Assembly: GCA_905215965.1 (NCBI GenBank)
Contig: CAJMSD010000007.1
Coordinates: 62,001 to 126,000 of the forward strand
Direction of reading: 5' to 3'
DNA from: an uncultured bacterium
GTDB lineage: Bacteria > Bacillota > Clostridia > Oscillospirales > Ruminococcaceae
DNA length: 64,000 bases
How positions within the stretch are numbered: the stretch's first letter is position 1; each line of letters opens with the position of its first letter. Positions 59,596 through 64,000 of this stretch are shown here, one piece after another. The notes under the pieces are model-generated. The model was not told the DNA's origin. It saw only the letters and a program-made list of their open reading frames with translations, and did no database searches. Position numbers and translations under genes: made by a program.

Positions 59596-60740
59596 GATTT
59601 AGTAACCGTGACAGTGTATGTCTTGGTTGCCGATCCGTTAGTTACTTTTATTGTAACAACGTTTTCGCCGCTCGACCATGTAGCAGAGCCACCGTTTGTT
59701 ACTGCCGTTGTGCCGTTTTTGATCTCGATCGTCGCATTGGTATCGGCAGCCGCTGCGGTTATTGTGTTGGTAGCTGTTGTTGTTGAGGCTGTGTACTCGG
59801 TTTTTGTGCTGTCAAATGCCGGAGACAGTGTCAGCGAGCCGATGCTGAGCGATGAGAGACTTGTATCGGGCGTATCGGGGACAACTGCCGCAAAGGCGTT
59901 TTCTTTAACGCAAAGATACGCAACTCTCATTGTTGCCTTGATCGCAACCATGTCCTGTTCGGCAAGGGAAATAGGCTTGCCGTCGGTATCGAGGGTATTC
60001 TGGAGCGTAGCTTCTTTGAGAATTTCAAACTCAATGCCCTGTTTAAGACCGAAAAGAGAATACTTCCACTCGCCGCCGATGATAATTGCCGCGTCCTTAT
60101 CCCATGCGCCGTTGCGGACGAATTCGATAGGCTGAGAGTAAAGCTCTTTCTGGTTCGTTCCCTCGATAAAAAGAGCCGCGCCGTTGTCGTCACGGAGCTT
60201 TCTGAGAGTTCCCTTGACTCCGATAGTGGCGGTAAAGCCGTTTACGTCAAAGCCGTTTTCCTCGACCTTGGACATGAGATCCGATACGTCAATATCGATC
60301 TTGCCTGTAGACGTTATCTTGTTGCCTGCTGTTGAGATCTTGCCGAAAAGAGAGGTCTCGAACGGCGAGTTTGTTCCAAAAATGCAGGCGGAATCGATCG
60401 TCTTGTAAAATGCCTCCGCAATGCTTTCTTTGAGTTCCGAGAAGACGTTGATAGTTGTGTCGTTGAGCTTTTCCTTTGTTACGGGAATGATGACCGCGAG
60501 CTTCTTCGCCTGAAGCTTAGGATAGATCCATGTTGCTCCGGAAGTCTTGATGCGCTCTCCCTCGCCGACCCAGTACGCTCCTGCGCCCGATGTCATTACA
60601 GGGACTTTCTTCTCGTCGGTTTTCATTTCCTCGGCTTTCGAAAGTCTGATGATGCTCGAACCTCTCGCAACGTCCTTAATTATGTCGCTTGAAATTTCCT
60701 CCGGGATAAAGCCGGAAAGCTCGTCCTTTAAATATAGCAT
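59592..60740 (-). CDS. Phage major capsid protein with C-terminal Ig-like domain
   Basis: A 382-residue HK97-type capsid protein. Residues 1-290 are the shell domain (VPVMTSGAGAYWVGEGERIKTSGATW, KKLAVIIPVTKEKLND, and RVAYLCVKENAFAAV near the end). After the linker PDTPDTSLSS a beta-sandwich of about 90 residues follows (LSIGSLTLSPAFDSTKTEY, ending KTYTVTVTKS), the cadherin-like/Ig-like pattern common on surface proteins. The scaffold gene lies 14 nt upstream. Confidence 0.9.
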   Translation of the reverse strand: MLYLKDELSGFIPEEISSDIIKDVARGSSIIRLSKAEEMKTDEKKVPVMTSGAGAYWVGEGERIKTSGATWIYPKLQAKKLAVIIPVTKEKLNDTTINVFSELKESIAEAFYKTIDSACIFGTNSPFETSLFGKISTAGNKITSTGKIDIDVSDLMSKVEENGFDVNGFTATIGVKGTLRKLRDDNGAALFIEGTNQKELYSQPIEFVRNGAWDKDAAIIIGGEWKYSLFGLKQGIEFEILKEATLQNTLDTDGKPISLAEQDMVAIKATMRVAYLCVKENAFAAVVPDTPDTSLSSLSIGSLTLSPAFDSTKTEYTASTTTATNTITAAAADTNATIEIKNGTTAVTNGGSATWSSGENVVTIKVTNGSATKTYTVTVTKS

Positions 60741-60754
60741 ATAATTTTACCTCC

Positions 60755-61282
60755 TTATTTTCTTTGAACCTGTGCGGCTCTGATGATGTCGATCGCCTTT
60801 GCCGATTCTGCCGGAGGAGTGTTTCCGCCGGTTCTTACGCCTGTTGTTATGCTCGGTTCGGACGACTTTGCAAAGGACGGATATTTCTTGATTATCTCGT
60901 CGATTGCCTGTTCTGCGGTTGTTTTTCCTGTGATCTTGGTTTTTGCAAGAGCTATAACGTCGTTCAGGGCTTCGGCAGAGACACCTTTTGACAGTGCGGT
61001 AAGCTTCAACTCCGCGGCTTCTGCTCTTTCTTCGGCTGCTGCTCTTGCTTTGTCGGCTTTTCCGATAGCTGCCGCCTGTTTCTCGGCTTCCGACTGCTGC
61101 GACTCCTGCCATTTTCTAAACGCTGCAAGCTCTTCCTCCGAGGGTGTATCAACTGCCTTGACGGGTTCGCTCTTGGCGGCGGGAGCTGCTTCGCCCTTTG
61201 CAGGATCATTTGCGTTAGGCTCTGCGCCCGGCTGTGGATCTGCATTTGGTTGAGGGTCTGTGTTCGGATTATTTCCTTCCAT
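60755..61282 (-). CDS. Phage capsid scaffolding protein
   Basis: A 175-residue acidic protein, N-terminally rich in Pro, Asn and Ala, with a long Glu/Ala/Lys coiled coil in the middle (residues about 55-110) and a conserved helix near LSKGVSAEALNDVIALAKTKI. Matches DUF4355-type scaffolds of Firmicutes siphophages. It should be lost or cleaved from mature heads. Confidence 0.82.
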   Translation of the reverse strand: MEGNNPNTDPQPNADPQPGAEPNANDPAKGEAAPAAKSEPVKAVDTPSEEELAAFRKWQESQQSEAEKQAAAIGKADKARAAAEERAEAAELKLTALSKGVSAEALNDVIALAKTKITGKTTAEQAIDEIIKKYPSFAKSSEPSITTGVRTGGNTPPAESAKAIDIIRAAQVQRK

Positions 61283-61338
61283 TGTTTTTTCCTCCGTGTT
61301 TTTTATTAAACAGTTTTACGCCGTGCTCAGGGCATAAA

Positions 61339-61363
61339 AATAGCACCTCTTTTGAGATGCTTT
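61339..61363 (-). terminator. Internal terminator between small gene and scaffold
   Basis: On the minus strand GCATCTC/GAGGTGC stem (G-U pair) with an AAAA-type loop followed by TATTTTTAT. Confidence 0.68.
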
Positions 61364-61376
61364 ATTAACGGCTGCA

Positions 61377-61547
61377 TTACTTTTCGAGGACAACCGAAAA
61401 TACCTCTTTGGCATTATACATGGCAATCCAAGCGTCTCCTTTTTTTATGACAACAAAGCCGTCAACAAGGTCATAATCGTCCCAATCGCCCTCGCCGATT
61501 GTGATTGAACCGGCGTTAATAAATGAAATCTTGATTCTTTTGTACAT
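61377..61547 (-). CDS. Small phage protein (56 aa)
   Basis: A 56-residue acidic protein, MYKRIKISFINAGSITIGE start, with predicted beta-strands and no known motif. A perfect AAAGGAGAAAAT site precedes the ATG at 61547. It is isolated by terminator-like hairpins on both sides, so its expression may differ from the head genes. Confidence 0.68.
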   Translation of the reverse strand: MYKRIKISFINAGSITIGEGDWDDYDLVDGFVVIKKGDAWIAMYNAKEVFSVVLEK

Positions 61548-61567
61548 ATTTTCTCCTTTCAGATATA

Positions 61568-61593
61568 ATAAAAACGCCCTGTAAAGAGCGTTT
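61568..61593 (-). terminator. Internal terminator upstream of the 56-residue gene
   Basis: Minus-strand stem AAACGCTC/GGGCGTTT followed by TTATTAT; a moderate intrinsic terminator. Confidence 0.6.
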
Positions 61594-61614
61594 AATTTGT
61601 GTTTAATTGCATGA

Positions 61615-61640
61615 GAAAACCGCTCGGTCAGGAGCGGTTA
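61615..61640 (-). terminator. Hairpin overlapping the stop of the 53-residue gene
   Basis: Stem AACCGCTC/GAGCGGTT with a 6-nt loop and then TTCTC on the minus strand. The stop codon of the 53-residue gene is at its base. Confidence 0.55.
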
Positions 61641-61799
61641 TTCTTCGACTATTTCAAATTCGTTCGGCGGATAAAGATAATCTTCACCGGTTTCATCTAT
61701 AACTCTGTACCAATCTTTCTCAACTCCGACGCACTCGTATATTTTACTGTTTATAAGACTCATTCGACTACTTTTTTCACCAATATATTTAACCTTCAT
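61638..61799 (-). CDS. Small protein coupled to the MuF-like gene (53 aa)
   Basis: A 53-residue acidic protein, MKVKYIGEKSSRMSLINSK, with a YRVIDETGEDYLYPPNEFEIVEE end. Its start lies inside the last codons of the MuF-like gene in another frame. The family of short MKVKYIG proteins is common in phages without a proven function. Here the tight coupling to a gene with a variable C-terminal domain makes an immunity role possible (inference). Confidence 0.7.
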   Translation of the reverse strand: MKVKYIGEKSSRMSLINSKIYECVGVEKDWYRVIDETGEDYLYPPNEFEIVEE

Positions 61800-63360
61800 C
61801 TAACCACCTCTTTACTTTCATATCATATTTTTCATTATCTGCTTCATACCAATGTATTTCAGCAACACGATTTTTCCCTTCAAAAACTACAGTACCCTCG
61901 CCGCGAACCTTTTGCCATCTATCAGCAGGAATACCATAATCACTTTCCAAATAAATAGCGTTTCTTATAGGAGTGCCAGTTCCTGCACCGGCAAAAACTT
62001 TAATTTTAGAGATCGTTGAACCCTCGACAAATTTTGTGTGATTGCCGTCAGGAAGTTTTACAGGATAATTTTTAGCAGAAGCACCAACGCTTTTACCTAT
62101 TACTTCATCTGCTTTTATTTTACCACCTTTTGAACCGTAAGTCAAGGATTTTCTAACCTTTCCTGCAACAGCTCTGTTATACCCCACAGCAGCAGTCCTG
62201 TCGGGCTTATAGCTCAAACCATTATCGGAACAATATTGTTTTAACGCGTCCTGACGCTGTTTAAGCGTGGTGGAAGCCTTTTGCAGTCCCTCTGTATCGC
62301 CTGTTTTTTCAAGCATCATGCATTCTCGCTTCGACTTCCGGGCGCGCCGTTCAAGCTCTCTTTGCCCCTGCATCTTCCTGTACTGCTGGGCGTTTTCCTC
62401 TTCATCGTAGGGGAAATACGTTTGATACGATACGCCCGGAATAAAAGGGTAAGCTTTGTGCCTGCAATTGATCCCGAGCAAGCCGTCAGGCTCGCCGTAG
62501 GAGCTGTCAGACCATGCGTAATAGCGTATCTTTTTGCCGCGAAGATCTGTTGTGTAACCTCCGCCGCCGCTGCGGTTGAAGATCTTACCCTGATCTTTGG
62601 CACATTTAGGACGCGCTCCGCTGTGACTGGATATTTCAATGAGATCTATTCCGTAATCATCTATGCGGTCAAATTGAGCCTGATTTGCGACGTTTGAGAC
62701 CGTCGTGCGGATATCCATATTAACATACGCTTCGGGAGACCACTCGCGCCCACGCTTATCCACAAAGGCAGGAATACCCTTTTCGGACATCTCTTTGATA
62801 CACTGCCGCATAGCCGCCTGTCGGCTTTCAGCCCCTGTTACAACCTTGCCTGTCGCTTTATTCAGGATATCCAAAAAGGACTGTTTTTCGGCAAGCTCCG
62901 CTGTATCGTTTATGACCTTTTGCGCCGCTGATTTCGCCTTATAGCGCATGACTGTATTGACCATGTTAAGGGACTGCCGAGCCTGTTTATTGTACGTTTT
63001 CAGCGCTCTTGACATGGTGTCTTCCAATGGTACTTCCGTGCCGCTGATTATGCCCTCCGCTGCAAGATCGCGAAAGCCGGATTCAAGCTCTTCGATAGCC
63101 GTAAGCGCAGCGGATTCAAGTGCTTCCGACAGCATTTCCGGAGCGATTCCGGCATACTCGGCAATAGTCTGTATATTAGCCTTATCCAATGCACCAAGCC
63201 GAGCAAGCATCTGTATTTTCCACTGTGCCGTTGAAGCGTTCATGTCTCCGCGCGTCAGATATTCCGCGATATTTGCGATGAGGTCGGTTTCAAGTCCCGT
63301 GTACAGATCGCTCAGTCCTTGACTGAGCTGCATTATCTCCGCTTTCGTCATTATTTTCAC
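61789..63360 (-). CDS. Phage minor capsid protein (MuF/Minor_capsid_2-type) with distinct C-terminal domain
   Basis: A 523-residue head morphogenesis protein. Residues 1-400 match phage minor capsid proteins: helical N-terminal half, then YVNMDIRTTVSNVANQAQ and SHSGARPKCAKDQGKIF, with CRHKAYPFIPG at the end of the core. A charged helical linker (about 325-400) leads to a separate domain, 407-523 (KNYPVKLPDGNHTKFVEG, AEIHWYEADNEKYDMKVKRW). The start may be the GTG at 63360 or ATG at 63351. The gene overlaps the portal end by about 70 nt. Confidence 0.85.
   Translation of the reverse strand: MKIMTKAEIMQLSQGLSDLYTGLETDLIANIAEYLTRGDMNASTAQWKIQMLARLGALDKANIQTIAEYAGIAPEMLSEALESAALTAIEELESGFRDLAAEGIISGTEVPLEDTMSRALKTYNKQARQSLNMVNTVMRYKAKSAAQKVINDTAELAEKQSFLDILNKATGKVVTGAESRQAAMRQCIKEMSEKGIPAFVDKRGREWSPEAYVNMDIRTTVSNVANQAQFDRIDDYGIDLIEISSHSGARPKCAKDQGKIFNRSGGGGYTTDLRGKKIRYYAWSDSSYGEPDGLLGINCRHKAYPFIPGVSYQTYFPYDEEENAQQYRKMQGQRELERRARKSKRECMMLEKTGDTEGLQKASTTLKQRQDALKQYCSDNGLSYKPDRTAAVGYNRAVAGKVRKSLTYGSKGGKIKADEVIGKSVGASAKNYPVKLPDGNHTKFVEGSTISKIKVFAGAGTGTPIRNAIYLESDYGIPADRWQKVRGEGTVVFEGKNRVAEIHWYEADNEKYDMKVKRWLDEG
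61792..62142 (-). other. C-terminal domain segment of the MuF-like protein
   Basis: About 117 codons, visibly richer in A and T than the 5' part of the gene. Compact alpha/beta pattern with conserved His, Glu, Lys and Trp residues (for example RVAEIHWYE). The position is where polymorphic toxin-like nuclease domains are found in MuF proteins; enzymatic activity is inferred only. Confidence 0.5.
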
Positions 63361-64000
63361 CGCCGATCATAAAATCGTCAACGTCAATTCCTGTTACGGA
63401 CTGCTCTTTTGCTATGCGTTCAAGCTCCTTCTGCGCTGTGGCTTCGTCGCATTTCTGAACGTCCATGATCGCCTTAAGCTTTGATTTAAGCCCTGCTTGT
63501 ACAAGCTTGACATTGTTGTCAATGAGCGTATTATCATCGATAACGATGTTGTCCTGCCAGCCTATTGTCACGGTGTACTCTTTTCGCGGTATCATTTTAA
63601 GAGCAGTACCGATAGCGACAAGACTGTGTACAAGCTGTTCGAGCATTTCGGTTATAAGGTTTTTGTTGGACTTTATCGTCCGAGCCGTCTTGCTGTCCTG
63701 AGATATTACCTCGGTCGCCGTTTTAACGCCCTGTACGGCATCAAAAGACAGCGTTCCGGCAGATAAGCCAATCTGAAAGCAAAGGATATTAAGCAGTGCA
63801 TTTATCGCGGAAACGTGCTCATCGATACGCAGCTCGGTAGTGTTGTCGGTGATCTTAAGAGCGTCGCTGTCCTCGGTTTTTAGTGCGATAAAAGCTTCGT
63901 CGTCTGCGTCAAAGTATCGGCGCATTGCTCCTGTTTCGGGATCTACAACAGTCCTGATGCACTGTGCCGGGACGATGATCCTCTTTTTACCGAGAACAAA
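63290..64000 (-). CDS. Phage portal protein (partial, SPP1 gp6-like)
   Basis: The last 236 residues of a portal protein, cut by the window edge. The pattern VQGVKTATEVISQDSKTARTIKSNKNLITEML is the conserved portal stretch that carries the crown/tunnel helix, and the tail is acidic and disordered (MIGGENNDESGDN). The terminase lies beyond the window. Confidence 0.88.
   Translation of the reverse strand, partial: FVLGKKRIIVPAQCIRTVVDPETGAMRRYFDADDEAFIALKTEDSDALKITDNTTELRIDEHVSAINALLNILCFQIGLSAGTLSFDAVQGVKTATEVISQDSKTARTIKSNKNLITEMLEQLVHSLVAIGTALKMIPRKEYTVTIGWQDNIVIDDNTLIDNNVKLVQAGLKSKLKAIMDVQKCDEATAQKELERIAKEQSVTGIDVDDFMIGGENNDESGDNAAQSRTERSVHGT

Noticed and set aside
1..64000. CRISPR arrays, tRNA or rRNA genes, insertion sequences
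   Set aside because: Read through for regularly spaced repeats, tRNA-like ends and transposase motifs; none was convincing. The integrase and terminase of the prophage must lie outside the window.

Overview
The window is 64 kb of a low-to-mid GC Gram-positive chromosome, most likely a Ruminococcus-like member of the Oscillospiraceae. The signs are Firmicutes-type AGGAGG ribosome binding sites, a complete S10/spc ribosomal protein operon with zinc-ribbon S14 and L24, a tRNA-Trp T-box, LuxS, a LysM-G5-M23 cell-wall hydrolase, several CUT1-type sugar importers without their own ATPase, and a dockerin module of the kind used by cellulosome-forming Ruminococcus. The species is an inference; no rRNA is present.

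Layout. 1-10657 (minus strand): S10, L3, L4, L23, L2, S19, L22, S3, L16, L29, S17, L14, L24, L5, S14, S8, L6, L18, S5, L30, L15 and the start of SecY. They are transcribed from one strong promoter through a leader of about 330 nt that contains an intrinsic terminator. 10733-12490 (minus): a TrpB2-type tryptophan synthase beta chain behind a Trp-specific T-box. 12623-16384: an XRE regulator, and divergently a phosphatase, membrane protein, RluA-type pseudouridine synthase and LuxS run. 16543-18357: an M23 endopeptidase. 18403-30763 (minus): an eight-gene sugar-uptake operon with a very large binding protein, two permease pairs, an NHL/TPR membrane protein, a Yip1 protein and a DUF5696 protein. 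30911-36318 (plus): a NatA/NatB-like exporter, DUF4190 and DUF2752 proteins, and a DUF6311-like membrane protein. 36398-38916: a polar amino-acid ABC transporter whose binding protein is on the opposite strand. 39134-45985 (minus): a second sugar-type permease pair joined to an HlyD-like adaptor, a MacB-like periplasmic protein and a binding lipoprotein. 46159-47859: a flavodoxin-fold reductase lacking a normal start codon and an AT-rich orphan gene.

From about 48.3 kb to the right edge lies a siphovirus-type prophage. Its left end abuts a truncated LytTR-family response-regulator gene. A two-gene plus-strand cassette with its own promoter and terminator sits at the edge. The minus-strand late genes then run from the portal at the right edge through MuF-like minor capsid protein, two small genes, scaffold, major capsid, head-tail connectors, major tail protein, tail chaperones, tape measure, distal tail protein, tail-tip proteins, knob fibre, a holin-like protein and an M15/LysM endolysin.

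The strongest novelty candidate is the phage distal tail protein: it carries a complete two-EF-hand type I dockerin inside its C-terminal domain. Because dockerins bind cohesins on the host cellulosome scaffold, the phage may borrow the host's own adhesion code at its tail tip. Other points of note are an Ig-like capsid extension, a MuF protein with an exchangeable-looking C-terminal domain and a coupled small gene, internal terminators that divide the head and tail operon, attenuation of the S10 operon, and the hybrid import/adaptor operon.
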